From JAKAVN01 sp963796565 (lineage in GTDB: Bacteria; Desulfobacterota; Binatia; Binatales; Binataceae): a DNA stretch of 64,000 nucleotides. Where the stretch lies: contig CAWCMA010000007.1 in NCBI GenBank assembly GCA_963796565.1, positions 434,001 to 498,000 on the forward strand, given 5' to 3'. The notes beneath the pieces are model-generated. The model was not told where the DNA came from and did not search any database. It was given only the letters and a program-made list of their open reading frames with translations. The translations under genes were made by a program, and so were the position numbers. Of the stretch, positions 31,561 through 42,224 are shown one piece after another (position 1 is the stretch's first letter; the number at the start of each line of letters is the position of its first letter).

Positions 31561-34152
31561 TCAGTCGCCGAGATAGCGGCGGCGCACGAAGACTTCGCCC
31601 AGCAGCAGCACGATCACCAGCGGCAGCAGATAGGGATTGGCGTTGCGATAGACTTTTACCAGCGGGCTCCGATGTTCGAGCATCCGCGCCGGTGACACGC
31701 CGACCGCGCCCCCGGTGGCGCGCGTGAGCTCGCGTAGGAGGTCGAGGTTGGCAGGCCGCAGCCTCAGCTCCGCCTGGTCGGACGGCCCCGCCGCAGGCAC
31801 CGCGACCTCGCGCCGCACCAGCACGCGTTCGGAGTCGCCGTCCTTGACCATCAGCGTGACATTGTACTTGCCACGCCGCAGCGGCGCCGACTCGCCGGTA
31901 TAGATCGCGCGACCCGACTCGGTCATCGGCACATCCATCGCGTTGCGGGCGCCGCTGATCCGGCAGACCAGGTTGTTGACCGGTCCGTTGTCGGCCTTTT
32001 CCGCCTGCAGGCTGAGGACGCCACCCGCCGCACTATGCACGCGCAGGCTGAACGGTCCCGAATCGCCCTGGCGCATCACCCAACTGGCGAGCTGCGACCA
32101 GAATTCCGCATACCGATTCCATTTGACCCAGCTAAGCGACGCGGTCGAGTCGGTGTCGGCGGCGAAGACGGCGCTGCGCCCGAGGCCGTACTGCCAGGCG
32201 GCGAGCAGGGGCGAGGCGGTGTCGTTGCGCCTGATCCGCAGCGGCACGGCAGCGCCATCCTTGGGCACGGTGGTGGCGAACAGACCGATCGGCGGAATCT
32301 CGCGCGGGCTGATGCCGCTTAGGATGGTGCTTTCGCCGGCGTATTCGAGATGGCTCTGCTGATGGCGCTTGTCGGCGATCGCCTGGTGGGTGAGGCGGAC
32401 GAGCAGCAGGGGCAGCTTGCGAATGTCCTCGACGCGGTAGAAGGTGCCGCCGGTGTTCTTGGCGAAGTCTTGCAGGAGGCGCAGGTTCTCCAGGTCGGGT
32501 CCGATGCGGATAGTCGAGACCGAGATGTGTTGCTTATTGAAATCGGCCATCAGCTGGTCATGATCGTGATACTGCCGATTGGTGTCGCCGTCTGTGATCA
32601 GGATCACCTGGTGCACCGGAATGCCGCTGGCGAGTATCTCGCGCTCGGCGATTTCCAGCGATTCCTTGAAGTCGGTACCACCGCCGGGTTCCAGCCGCTC
32701 GATCCGGCGGGTCAGCTCGGCCCGGTCTTCGCCCACCGGGCGCAGATGGGAGAGCACGTAGGGTTCCGAGTCGAAAGCGATCACGCCCGCGTAGTCGGTG
32801 TCGTCGAGCTGGTTGAGCAGGGCGCCCGCGGCCTGCTTGGCGTAGCGGATGCGTTCGCCGTCGCGCACGGCCGGGTAGCGCGAGTTGTAGCTCATCGAGT
32901 TGGATCGGTCGATCAACAGGTAGACCGCGATCGGTTCGCGCGAGGGCGGCGGCGGTTGCGGGGTGAAGGTTATCGGCAGCGCTTTTTCGAGTTCGCCCTG
33001 ATGGAACTTCTCGTCGCGCAACGCGTCGCCGGTCACGATGAGGCCGCCGCCATAGTCGCCGACGTATCGCGCCAGCGCCGCTTGCACGTCAGGCGTCAGC
33101 GCCTCCGCGGTGACGTCGACCAGAATCACAACCTGGTAGGCGAGATAAGTCTCCGGATCGGTCGGCAGTCCATGCGGCGAGGTCTCTTCGACTTCATACT
33201 GGCGCAGCCTGAGCGCGCTCAGCAGGCTATCGGGCGGATTGGCCGAGACCACCAGCACGCGCGGCGGGCCGATGACGGAGACCGCAGTCTCCGCGCCCGA
33301 GTTGACGGCCACCAGCGGCGAATCGACGTCGATCCGCGCGTCGAGCAGGTAAGCGCCGTAATGATCCAACTGGTAGGGCAGGGCAAACCGGTTGAGCCCC
33401 GGCTGGAGCACGACCGAACGATGGCCCAATTCCTCGCCGTTGCTGGTCAGCCATACGCGCGAAACGGCCGGCACCCGGGCCTCGCTCAGAATATCGAGTC
33501 TGAGCGCGAAGCTTGAGTGAGCGCGCACCGGAGTCGGAGCCTCAAAATCGACTATCGCAACCCGTCCCGCCGACGATGGCGGCGGCGTCGCGGCATACAG
33601 CCGCACGCCCTGCTCGACCAGCGGCGGCAGTTCGGCCGCCGCGTTGCCCGCGGTCTCGTTGCCGTCGCTCAGCAGCACGATGCGTTTTTCGTCTTCCGGG
33701 GGCATCAGGCTGAGCGCGGAGGTGAGGCCGCCCGCGATATCGGTGCCGCCGGGATCTGCGCCGCGGCGCGAAGGATCGACGTGTACCAGGCGCGGATCGC
33801 TCAGCGGCGCCAGCAGGCGCGTGCCACGGCCAAACTCGAGCACCGCCAGCCGGTCGCGCGGACTCATCGCCGCGCGCAGCGCCTCCATCTGCGCGCGCAT
33901 CCACTGGAATTGGTCGGGTGCGATCGAATGCGAGGCATCCATCGCGACCACCACTGCCATCCGCCGCGCCGGCGTCTTGATCGGCAGGCGCAAGCCGGCG
34001 AGCAGAGCCACCAGTATCACGAACAGGCCCGCGCGCAATGCCGCCGCGCCCGCGCCGGCCGCACGCCGCCCCGCGCGCACGGCCAGCAGGCCCGGTACTA
34101 CTACCAGCGGTGCGGCGAGCAGCAGCCACAGTACTTCGGGCCGTTCAAACAT
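31561..34152 (-). CDS. VWA-domain membrane protein with glutamine-amidotransferase-like domain
   Basis: This large 863-residue protein is anchored by N-terminal TM segments (RPEVLWLLLAAPLVVVPGLLAV and ALRAGLFVILVALLAGLRLP) and a C-terminal TM (YLLPLVIVLLLGEVFV). A first von Willebrand A domain follows with MIDAS VAMDASHSI near residue 71. A class I glutamine-amidotransferase-like fold lies around residues 270-390 (VLVVSANPPDSLL, YGGGLIVTGD). A second VWA domain has YLLIDRSNSMSY and ITDGDTNR. It is the last gene of the MoxR operon and overlaps the preceding gene by 8 nt. A periplasmic or envelope assembly role is inferred. Confidence 0.92.
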   Translation of the reverse strand: MFERPEVLWLLLAAPLVVVPGLLAVRAGRRAAGAGAAALRAGLFVILVALLAGLRLPIKTPARRMAVVVAMDASHSIAPDQFQWMRAQMEALRAAMSPRDRLAVLEFGRGTRLLAPLSDPRLVHVDPSRRGADPGGTDIAGGLTSALSLMPPEDEKRIVLLSDGNETAGNAAAELPPLVEQGVRLYAATPPPSSAGRVAIVDFEAPTPVRAHSSFALRLDILSEARVPAVSRVWLTSNGEELGHRSVVLQPGLNRFALPYQLDHYGAYLLDARIDVDSPLVAVNSGAETAVSVIGPPRVLVVSANPPDSLLSALRLRQYEVEETSPHGLPTDPETYLAYQVVILVDVTAEALTPDVQAALARYVGDYGGGLIVTGDALRDEKFHQGELEKALPITFTPQPPPPSREPIAVYLLIDRSNSMSYNSRYPAVRDGERIRYAKQAAGALLNQLDDTDYAGVIAFDSEPYVLSHLRPVGEDRAELTRRIERLEPGGGTDFKESLEIAEREILASGIPVHQVILITDGDTNRQYHDHDQLMADFNKQHISVSTIRIGPDLENLRLLQDFAKNTGGTFYRVEDIRKLPLLLVRLTHQAIADKRHQQSHLEYAGESTILSGISPREIPPIGLFATTVPKDGAAVPLRIRRNDTASPLLAAWQYGLGRSAVFAADTDSTASLSWVKWNRYAEFWSQLASWVMRQGDSGPFSLRVHSAAGGVLSLQAEKADNGPVNNLVCRISGARNAMDVPMTESGRAIYTGESAPLRRGKYNVTLMVKDGDSERVLVRREVAVPAAGPSDQAELRLRPANLDLLRELTRATGGAVGVSPARMLEHRSPLVKVYRNANPYLLPLVIVLLLGEVFVRRRYLGD

Positions 34153-36025
34153 CGCGCGCCCTCCAGCGCATCGCTCTGCGCGTCAGCAGGGCTGACTCCA
34201 GCAGCATTGCGGCCAGCGCGAAGAAGATGAGCCACAGCGTGAGCGGCATCACCTGGGTCGCTGCGGCGGTAGCCACGGCCGCGGCGGTCGCGGGCGCGGC
34301 CGTGGCAGAAGATGCCGGCGCCGACGGTGCGGCCGAAATGTCCGATTCGCCGGCGTCGTAGTAGTTGGCGTAGATCGCGGCCTTGGGGCCCGCCGAACTG
34401 ATCTCGTAACGGCCGGCTTCTATCGGACGCACGCGCACGCGGCCCATCTCGTCGGCCCTGACCTCGCTGACCGATCCGTCGGGTGCGACGATCCTGGCGA
34501 GCCCGACGGCCGGGACGCTGACCGAGGCGCCGGTCGACACGACCTGCAAATCCTGTGGTGCCAGCAGGCGCTTGACCACATCCACGGTCAGCACCAGCGC
34601 CTCGAGCTTGTCGGGATCGAGCAGCATATGGTCGTTCACACTGAACGCGATCACGCCCACCGCGCCGCGCGCGTCGTAGCCAAAGCCCGCCAGCGGAAAT
34701 GATCCGCTGCTGCCGGCGCCGGTGCCGTGCGCCAGCACGTCCATCCATTGCGGCAGGCTCAGGATGCGCGCCGGGCTCAACGCGAGCGGCTCGCCAAGCT
34801 GCTCGCCGTCAGCGCGCTCCTGCATCTCGGCCATGGCCACGTTGCCTACCACCGGCAACTGCCATGACGGCGGCGCCGAGTGCTCCAGCCAGGGCGGAGG
34901 ATAGATGATCAGGCGCGCGGCAGTCTTGATGCCGGGGTCGTAAGCGTCGTTCAGAACGGCCAGGCGATAGCGCGGAGCGGTCGCGAGATCGAATTTGACC
35001 GGATCGACCGCGGTTACGATCAGGTTCTGGTTGACGGCCAGCAGCACCCGCGCCAGATCGTCACGCGCCTCGGGGCTGGGCGACATCACCAGCGCCTTGT
35101 CGGGCTTGTCGTTGGGAGCCAGCGCCCAGCGGCTGTTGTCGGCCTCGAGCGCGTCGGCATTCACGATGCGCGCCTGAAGCAAACCGCCCTTCGTGAGCGG
35201 ACCGAAGGGCAGCACGGTTTGTCCGCGCGGCTCGAGCACCATAGTGTTGCGCAGCACGCTCTCCCCGCCAAGGTCGACAGCAACCTCGCAAAGCTGGGGA
35301 TGGTCGGAGAAGCTGCGCACGACCACACGGCCCGTTGACGCGCCCACGGTGCCGGGCTCGAGCGCGACGATTGCGATATTGGCGGCGGGCGTACCGACCT
35401 GATGCAGGTGCACGCGGGAGTCGGCGCCGGCCGCATTCAGCGAGTCGCTGGCCGGCGCGCGGTCGGTAAAGACATCGATTTCGGCCGTGCCGCGCGCGCG
35501 CATCAGCGCCGCCCGCATCGCGGCCGCCCGCGCCGGCAGCGCCGCGGGTTTGAGTTCATTGATCGCCTGGCGGACATCGGCCAGATGCGCGGTGGGAGCG
35601 CGCTGCACCGTGGCCTCCAGCGCATAGCCGATTACGCTGAAGCTATCGCCGGCCCTCGCCGCGGCGACGATTTCGAGCGCCTGGCGCCGGGCCTGGTCGA
35701 GCCGCGTGCCGCTATCCTCGCGCGCGCCCATCCCGGCGCCAAGGTCGAAGATCAGCGCATGGGTCTGGTGATGGGCCGCCGGCTCCGCGCGGCGGATGTA
35801 CAGTCCCGCCAGCGCCATCGAGAGCGCGCCCAGCGCCGCCAGTTCGAGCCAGAACATCAGGTCCGTGCGCAACAGGCGCGAGCTCGCGACGGGGGCGGCG
35901 ATCTCGTCGAACAGCATCAGGCTGGAAACCTCGAGGGTGGGCTTGGCGCGGGCGCGCAGGTAAATCGCGACCAGCACGGCGAGACTCGCGAGGTAGGCCA
36001 GGTTGCGCGGATCGAGCAGGCCCAT
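34145..36025 (-). CDS. BatA-like N-terminal/VWA-like membrane protein
   Basis: This 626-residue membrane protein begins with the BatA N-terminal domain of two TM segments (NLAYLASLAVLVAIYL, LMFWLELAALGALSMALAGLYI) around a PTLEVSSLMLFDEI stretch. A VWA-like domain near residues 90-200 has a degenerate MIDAS reading FDLGAGMGA instead of DxSxS, so it may not bind metal. A long extracytoplasmic region and an Ala/Pro/Ser-rich linker (residues ~575-600) precede a C-terminal TM (LTLWLIFFALAAMLLESALL). It is separated from the DUF58 gene by 6 nt and overlaps the next gene by 8 nt. Confidence 0.88.
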   Translation of the reverse strand: MGLLDPRNLAYLASLAVLVAIYLRARAKPTLEVSSLMLFDEIAAPVASSRLLRTDLMFWLELAALGALSMALAGLYIRRAEPAAHHQTHALIFDLGAGMGAREDSGTRLDQARRQALEIVAAARAGDSFSVIGYALEATVQRAPTAHLADVRQAINELKPAALPARAAAMRAALMRARGTAEIDVFTDRAPASDSLNAAGADSRVHLHQVGTPAANIAIVALEPGTVGASTGRVVVRSFSDHPQLCEVAVDLGGESVLRNTMVLEPRGQTVLPFGPLTKGGLLQARIVNADALEADNSRWALAPNDKPDKALVMSPSPEARDDLARVLLAVNQNLIVTAVDPVKFDLATAPRYRLAVLNDAYDPGIKTAARLIIYPPPWLEHSAPPSWQLPVVGNVAMAEMQERADGEQLGEPLALSPARILSLPQWMDVLAHGTGAGSSGSFPLAGFGYDARGAVGVIAFSVNDHMLLDPDKLEALVLTVDVVKRLLAPQDLQVVSTGASVSVPAVGLARIVAPDGSVSEVRADEMGRVRVRPIEAGRYEISSAGPKAAIYANYYDAGESDISAAPSAPASSATAAPATAAAVATAAATQVMPLTLWLIFFALAAMLLESALLTRRAMRWRARDV

Positions 36026-36031
36026 CGCGCG

Positions 36032-36940
36032 CTACCGCATCACGCCCAGGCGGGGAAATTCGCGCATCACGATATCGTCGAAGTGGCTTGCGCCGAAGGC
36101 CCGCGCATAGAGGATTCCGTTGGCCGCGCAAAACGCCGCCAGATCGGACGACAGGCGCTCGGCCCGCCGCCGGCAGGTCTCGGCCGCGCGCGCGCCGAGG
36201 GTCACCTCGCACAGCTCGCCGGTTTCCGAATCGCGCACGCGATAGTGGCCCGCCGGATAAGTGCCGCTGCTCTCACGGTCGCCCAGCACGTGGATGACCT
36301 TGACCTCGTGGCGGGCGCGCAGCAGGCCGCGCAGCGCCTGCTCGTATTCGCCCGCGGAGACCAGAAAATCGGAAATCAGGATGACGGTGCCGGCCGGCCT
36401 GCGCTCGAGCAGCAGGCGTCCCACCGCCTCGACCATCTGCGTGGCGCCGGCCGCGCGTACCGCGCTTATGAACGGTCGAAAGCCGGGGTAGGTTTCGCGC
36501 CGGCGACGGAGCGCCGAGGTTTCCAAGTGCGCCCCGCCGCCGCGCGTGGTGGTGAACGCGCCCAGGCGCACCGCGTCGTTGCTCGCCATCGCGACGTAGG
36601 CGAGAGACGCTGCCAGGCCCAGCGCGAAGCCGAGCTTGTCGTCGTCGCGCGGTAATCCCATGGAAGCGCTGGCGTCGACCAGGATGGTGACTTCGATCTC
36701 GCGCTCGGCCCGAAACGTGCGAATCGTCAGATCGTCGAGCCGGGCGAATGCATTCCAGTCCAGAAAGCGCAGGTCGTCACCCTCGGTGTACTCCTTGAAA
36801 CTTTCGGGCTCGATGCCGAGTCCCTGCACGCGCCCGAGTTGGCGGCGGCCCTCGCGCACGGTGCGTGAACGCTGAACTCCGAGCACCAGGCCGTCCAGCC
36901 GGCGCAGAAAGTCGGGCTCAAATGCGCGCGCCTCGAGCAT
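36032..36940 (-). CDS. DUF58 protein (VWA-like, MoxR partner)
   Basis: This 302-residue DUF58 protein has SRTVREGRRQLGRVQGLGIEPESFKEYTEGDDLRFLDWNAFARLDDLTIRTF near the N-terminus, the DUF58 hallmark with its RxYxxGDDxRxIDW-like block. It continues into a VWA-type domain with the intact MIDAS LVDASASMGLP near residue 93 and ILISDFLV. DUF58 genes nearly always accompany MoxR ATPases, which are thought to remodel or metallate client proteins. No TM is visible, so it is likely cytoplasmic or peripheral. It is 14 nt downstream of the MoxR gene. Confidence 0.94.
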   Translation of the reverse strand: MLEARAFEPDFLRRLDGLVLGVQRSRTVREGRRQLGRVQGLGIEPESFKEYTEGDDLRFLDWNAFARLDDLTIRTFRAEREIEVTILVDASASMGLPRDDDKLGFALGLAASLAYVAMASNDAVRLGAFTTTRGGGAHLETSALRRRRETYPGFRPFISAVRAAGATQMVEAVGRLLLERRPAGTVILISDFLVSAGEYEQALRGLLRARHEVKVIHVLGDRESSGTYPAGHYRVRDSETGELCEVTLGARAAETCRRRAERLSSDLAAFCAANGILYARAFGASHFDDIVMREFPRLGVMR

Positions 36941-36954
36941 CTAGGCCAAGCCGC

Positions 36955-37994
<1,040 letters not shown>

Positions 37995-37998
<4 letters not shown>

Positions 37999-39353
37999 CG
38001 TTCAAACACCCGTTTAATCGTCACCCGATCGGAGGCCGGGATAGATGCGCGCTCGAAGGGTTCGTCAGGAGCCTGGCTCGCATTGAGCGTGCTCTTTGTA
38101 CGTTGTGATGGCGAGGCCGGCGCCGTGTTGCTCGAGCCGTCCTCGGATGGTTCGACCTCGACTGGAATTCTGAAAGTGTCGTTGCCCAGCGGCGGCTTGT
38201 CGGCTTCGCCGTAAAGATGCCGCGGATCGCTGCCGGAGCCGTGGTCCGAGCCGCCCGCGCCGAGGGAGCCGGCTTGGCCGAGTTTGCGCGAATCGGGTGG
38301 CGTGTTCTGGGTTATCGAGTTGGACTTGGGGTCGTCGTTATTGAGGCCGTTGAGCGCGGCCAACCCGCTCATGTCAGGCGTTCCGGGGGGCGGAGCGCTG
38401 TTGGGTTGCGTCCGGTTCTGATCTGGTTGCCGCTCGCTGTCGGGATTTTGCGGGTTCTCCTGGGAGCCTTTCGCCTGCGCGTGGTCCTGGTTCTGTTTTG
38501 CGCTTTTGCCCGCGTCGCCGCCCTTGCGGTCGGTAAGCCTCAGGCGCGACGCAGTCGCGGACGGTTTGCCACCGGTCAGCCTATTCTGCAGCGCACTGGC
38601 GGCCTCGCGCGCATCCGCCATCAGGCGCGATGTCGGGCTGCCCCGCCGTCCACTGTTGTTCTGTGCCGCGCGCAGCTTGTCGGCCAGCTTGCGTAGCGTG
38701 GCAGCGTCCGCATCTATTTCCGTGCCCGGATCGGCCGAAGGATCCGCGGGCCGGATGTCGAGGTCGCCCAAGTCGGCGGTGGGCTCGCCCGGTACGCTGG
38801 CGATGCGATTGCCGGCAGTCAACCTGGACTTGCGCACGCCGTAAGCCAGGTGCATCACCAGCGCAGCGACCGCGCAGGATGCCAGCGCCGCCCATAGCCA
38901 TCGCGAAACCCGGCGCGGCTCGACTTTGTCGGCGACGAAGTCCTCACGCAGAGCGAGCGTATCCTCGACCAGGTAGGGCCACAGCGTGGAGCGTTGCTCG
39001 ATTCGCGCCGCGTCCACCATCGTGGTCAGCCGGCCCTTCAGTGCGACGCGCTGGTCGGCGATCAGTGCCGCGCGCTCGTCGCTGGTGCGCATCCGCCATG
39101 CCCTGCGCGTGGTGCGTGCAACTCCGACCAGGGCGGCCGCGGTGACGGCGACGCCGAGCAGCAGAAAGGTGAGCGGACTGAAGGCGAAGGCAGCTCCGAC
39201 TATCAATACGACGGCGCAAAGGATGAAGGTGAGCCCGCCAAACAGCCCCTGTTGCAGAGCCAGCGCGTTGAGCCGGCTACGAATTGCGGCCACCTGGCCA
39301 AGGATTAGCCGAAACTTTTCCTCGCCACGTGACTCTGCGGCTCCATAATCCAT
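37995..39353 (-). CDS. Operon-leading membrane protein, DUF4175-like feel
   Basis: This 452-residue protein has about three TM segments (LFGGLTFILCAVVLIVGAAFAF, LTFLLLGVAVTAAALVGV, LWAALASCAVAALVMHLAYGV) near the N-terminus. Its long polar C-terminal half is rich in Asp, Gln, Asn and Ser (KQNQDHAQAKGSQENPQNPD), probably disordered and exported. Similar proteins with a helix ALIADQRVALKGRLTTMVDAAR precede moxR in Bat-like operons; I do not know a firm name. It begins the MoxR/DUF58/VWA operon. The disordered tail is unlike any catalytic domain. Confidence 0.82.
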
Positions 39354-39498
39354 CTAGAAGGCGCCACCGCCATGACGCCAATCGGCGGTGGGGTAGCGAC
39401 TAGGATAATTTAGGCTTGCGCCGCGCGCAACTTGAATGTTTTGGGCCGCCCGGCCTGGGCCCGGCGCATCATGCGCGCAGTCCGGCTCACCACCCGGC

Positions 39499-40272
39499 TC
39501 AAAAGATCCATCCGATGGTACCCTTGAAGAAGCGGCCGAGCGACGCGTTGGTCAGCCCGACGCCGTAACCGGCGTTTATTTCCAACTGCGGCGCCAGATG
39601 CAGGTTGATGCTCGGGACCAGGAAGTATTGTTGATCTTCGACGCCTGGCAGATGGGCCAGTGCGCCGATCTCACCGTAGTACTCCAGCGCCGGTTCCAGC
39701 CAACGATTGACCTGGTAGGTCACCTCACCCGACGGCTCAAGGGTCATCCCCTGATGCGTGTCCGGTCCGCTGAAGGGCTTGTTGAAGGAGAAGTTGCCGA
39801 CGATGAAGAACGGCCCCAGGTGGCCTTGCGCAATCGGCATGAAGTCCAACTCCAGCGGCGACTCCGCCGCATCGCGGCGCATGTATTGGAACTCGACGTT
39901 GGCACCGAACGCCACCGGCCAGCTCTCCGTCAAGGGCACCCCGAAATGGACCTTGGTGCGCGCGCCGGCGTATTCGTAGGTCCCGTGGTCCAGCCGTGCC
40001 GTGCAGAGGTACTGGCCGACCTCCAGCCATGGCAACAGGCCGTAGGTCAACTCCAGGGTGTTGTGTATTTGGTAGAGTGGCAGTTCCTGTTTGGCCTGCT
40101 GGCCGGTAGCCGAGGTCACGTAGATGGAATGCAATTCGAGCCACCAACGCTGAAATGGCGTGGTCTCGACGGTGTAAATCTGAAGTTCGTAAAAGTCTGT
40201 CGCGCCGGCTCGCCCGCAGTCCAACGCGAGCCAGAGCGCGAACAAACCTGTGGCGAGCGCTACAAATTTCAT
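39499..40272 (-). CDS. Outer-membrane beta-barrel protein
   Basis: The 257-residue product has a signal peptide (MKFVALATGLFALWLALDCGRAGA) and a mature part made of alternating amphipathic strands with Trp/Tyr girdle residues. It ends RFFKGTIGWIF, the C-terminal Phe motif recognised by the BAM complex. The pattern (FYELQIYTVETTP, NTLELTYGLLPWLEVG, GEVTYQVNRWLEPALEYYGE, NAGYGVGLTNAS) resembles small transporter-type or YfaZ-like barrels but no specific family is certain. The ATG at 40272 is at the signal peptide; three residues upstream is an alternative. It follows a beta-hydroxyacid dehydrogenase gene on the same strand. Confidence 0.85.
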   Translation of the reverse strand: MKFVALATGLFALWLALDCGRAGATDFYELQIYTVETTPFQRWWLELHSIYVTSATGQQAKQELPLYQIHNTLELTYGLLPWLEVGQYLCTARLDHGTYEYAGARTKVHFGVPLTESWPVAFGANVEFQYMRRDAAESPLELDFMPIAQGHLGPFFIVGNFSFNKPFSGPDTHQGMTLEPSGEVTYQVNRWLEPALEYYGEIGALAHLPGVEDQQYFLVPSINLHLAPQLEINAGYGVGLTNASLGRFFKGTIGWIF

Positions 40273-40344
40273 CGGGTACAAATCGGTCCGTGGGGTTACA
40301 TCCCGCTGTTTACTACCGGATGAACTGGGCCCGATCGGTCAGGC

Positions 40345-41235
40345 CTAATGCTTCAGCCCGGCGTCGTCGAGCACGCTTAGCGCGATCGCCGACCAATCCA
40401 TCTCGGCGCGTCCCTTGGCGAGGCTGGCGAGAAATCGATCGCGCACCAGGCTCGCAATTGGCAACCCCATCGTCACCTCTTCCGCGGTGCGCAGCGCCAG
40501 TTCCACGTCCTTCAGCCCGAGCGGCATCCGAAAGCCCACCGGAGTGAAGCGCTTCTCCGCGATCGCCTTGCCGTAGCCCTGGTAAATCGGGCACGCGAAC
40601 AGCGTCTTCGCCAGCATGTCGGCGACGGCGGTGCGTTCGACGCCCTGCTTTTCCGCCATCGCGAATGCCTCGGACATCGCTTCAAGGTTCGCGGCTATGA
40701 GGAAATTGCCCACCAGCTTGGCGACATTGGCCGCCCCCGGCTCCTCGCCGAAGTCGAAAATCGCCTGCCCCATCGCTTCCAGCAGCGGCCGTACCGCAGT
40801 TTTCGCGGCCGCCGGCCCCGATGCGAGTACCCACAGCCGCTTGGCCTTGGCGGCATCGGGACGGCCGAACACGGGCGATGCAATTATGGTGTTGCCGCAG
40901 GCGACATGATGCTCGGCGAGCCGCCGCGTGGTCGCCGGTGCCACCGTGCTCATCGAGATATGGATTCCGCCCGGCCCGAGCCGCTCGGCCAAGCCGCCCG
41001 CGCCGAGCGTCACGTGCCCCAGCGCGGCGTCGTCGGCAAGCATCGTGATCGCCACTCCGCCCGCCAGCGCCGCGTCGCCCGCCTGCTCCACGCGCGTCGC
41101 GCCCGCTGCAACCAGCGCGTCCGCCTTCGACGCCGTGCGATTGTAGACGCGCAGCTTGTATCCGGCGGCGGCAAGGTTAGCCGCCATCGGAGCGCCCATC
41201 GCACCCAATCCGATAAATCCGATTTCCTTGTTCAT
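40345..41235 (-). CDS. Beta-hydroxyacid dehydrogenase (HIBADH-like)
   Basis: This 296-residue NAD(P)-dependent dehydrogenase of the 3-hydroxyisobutyrate / tartronate semialdehyde reductase family has the nucleotide motif EIGFIGLGAMGAPMAANLAAAGY at the very start and VYNRTASKAD following. The substrate region is ISMSTVAPATTRRLAEHH. The catalytic Lys lies in NVAKLVGNFLIAANLEAMSEAF near residue 170. The substrate could be 3-hydroxyisobutyrate or a succinic/glyoxylic semialdehyde; sequence alone does not decide. Confidence 0.93.
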   Translation of the reverse strand: MNKEIGFIGLGAMGAPMAANLAAAGYKLRVYNRTASKADALVAAGATRVEQAGDAALAGGVAITMLADDAALGHVTLGAGGLAERLGPGGIHISMSTVAPATTRRLAEHHVACGNTIIASPVFGRPDAAKAKRLWVLASGPAAAKTAVRPLLEAMGQAIFDFGEEPGAANVAKLVGNFLIAANLEAMSEAFAMAEKQGVERTAVADMLAKTLFACPIYQGYGKAIAEKRFTPVGFRMPLGLKDVELALRTAEEVTMGLPIASLVRDRFLASLAKGRAEMDWSAIALSVLDDAGLKH

Positions 41236-41316
41236 CGTAGTAGTAAAGTCCTTTCTCCGTGATTTTTTCTTCGGGGTTGGGCGCGGCTTGCGCCGGCTGA
41301 CGCTGATTGCCCCCGG

Positions 41317-42087
41317 TTACCGCGCGCGGGTTACTCCCAGGCGCGGACATAGATGCGCGACCGGGCATCGCGAACACCACGGCGACAGCGGTTGGCAGAT
41401 GGTCTGGCCGAAGGCCACCAGCAACGTATTGTATTCGATCCAGTAGCGGCGGGGCAGCGCCGCGCGGAGCGCGGCTTCGGTCGCATCCGCCGTGCGCGTC
41501 GCGACCAGGCCCCAGCGGTTGGAGATCCGATGGACGTGCGTGTCGACGCAGATACCGGGTTTGCCGTAGGCCTGGGTCACGACCAGGTTGGCGGTCTTGC
41601 GCCCCACGCCCTTGAGCGTCAGCAACGCCTCGATCGACTCCGGCACGAGTCCGCCGAAGCGCGCGATAAGCTCGCGACAGATTCCGACAATCACGCCGGC
41701 CTTGGTGCGATAGAAGCCGACCGGGTAGATAAGCCGCGCGATCGCGTCCTCGCCGAGGTCGAGCATCGTTTGCGGCGTCGCCGCTTGCGCGAACAGTCGC
41801 GGAGCCGCCACGGCGGTGGTTTCGTCGCGCGTGCGCAGGCTCAGGATGCATCCGATGAGCGTGCGGAACGGATCGCCATGCTCGGCGGCTTCCAGAGCCA
41901 TCACCGGCGCATTCCATCCCGGCGCTGCGCGCCGCAAATGTTTCAGTAGCCGGCCCACCGTGCGCCGGTCGACCGACTCGACACGGGCGACATCGATGCG
42001 AGAGCGCCGTCCGGCGGTCTGGCGCGCGACGTCGTCCGCGCGCGCAAGCGATGCGGCCGCGCGAAGTATCTTGTTCGCGGGGGCCAT
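41317..42087 (-). CDS. nth: Endonuclease III (DNA glycosylase/AP lyase)
   Basis: This 256-residue base-excision repair enzyme removes oxidised pyrimidines and cleaves AP sites. It has the helix-hairpin-helix LKGVGRKTANLVV with catalytic Lys, the catalytic Asp in CVDTHVHRISNRWGL, and the 4Fe-4S cluster cysteines in CQPLSPWCSRCPVAHLC (C-x6-C-x2-C-x5-C). The first ~45 residues form an Arg-rich extension not present in E. coli Nth. It is divergent from the pdhA-like gene. Confidence 0.95.
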   Translation of the reverse strand: MAPANKILRAAASLARADDVARQTAGRRSRIDVARVESVDRRTVGRLLKHLRRAAPGWNAPVMALEAAEHGDPFRTLIGCILSLRTRDETTAVAAPRLFAQAATPQTMLDLGEDAIARLIYPVGFYRTKAGVIVGICRELIARFGGLVPESIEALLTLKGVGRKTANLVVTQAYGKPGICVDTHVHRISNRWGLVATRTADATEAALRAALPRRYWIEYNTLLVAFGQTICQPLSPWCSRCPVAHLCPRLGVTRAR

Positions 42088-42224
42088 AGCGGTTCACCTC
42101 TAGCATGTCCGGCGCGCCGCGATGAACCGGCGTGCGTTTGACGCTGGGCCTCAACGGTAATACCTTCCTTTCGCTGGCGCGCTGGCGGCCGTCAGCGTTC
42201 GCCAATACGGGGGAGGCTTTAGCG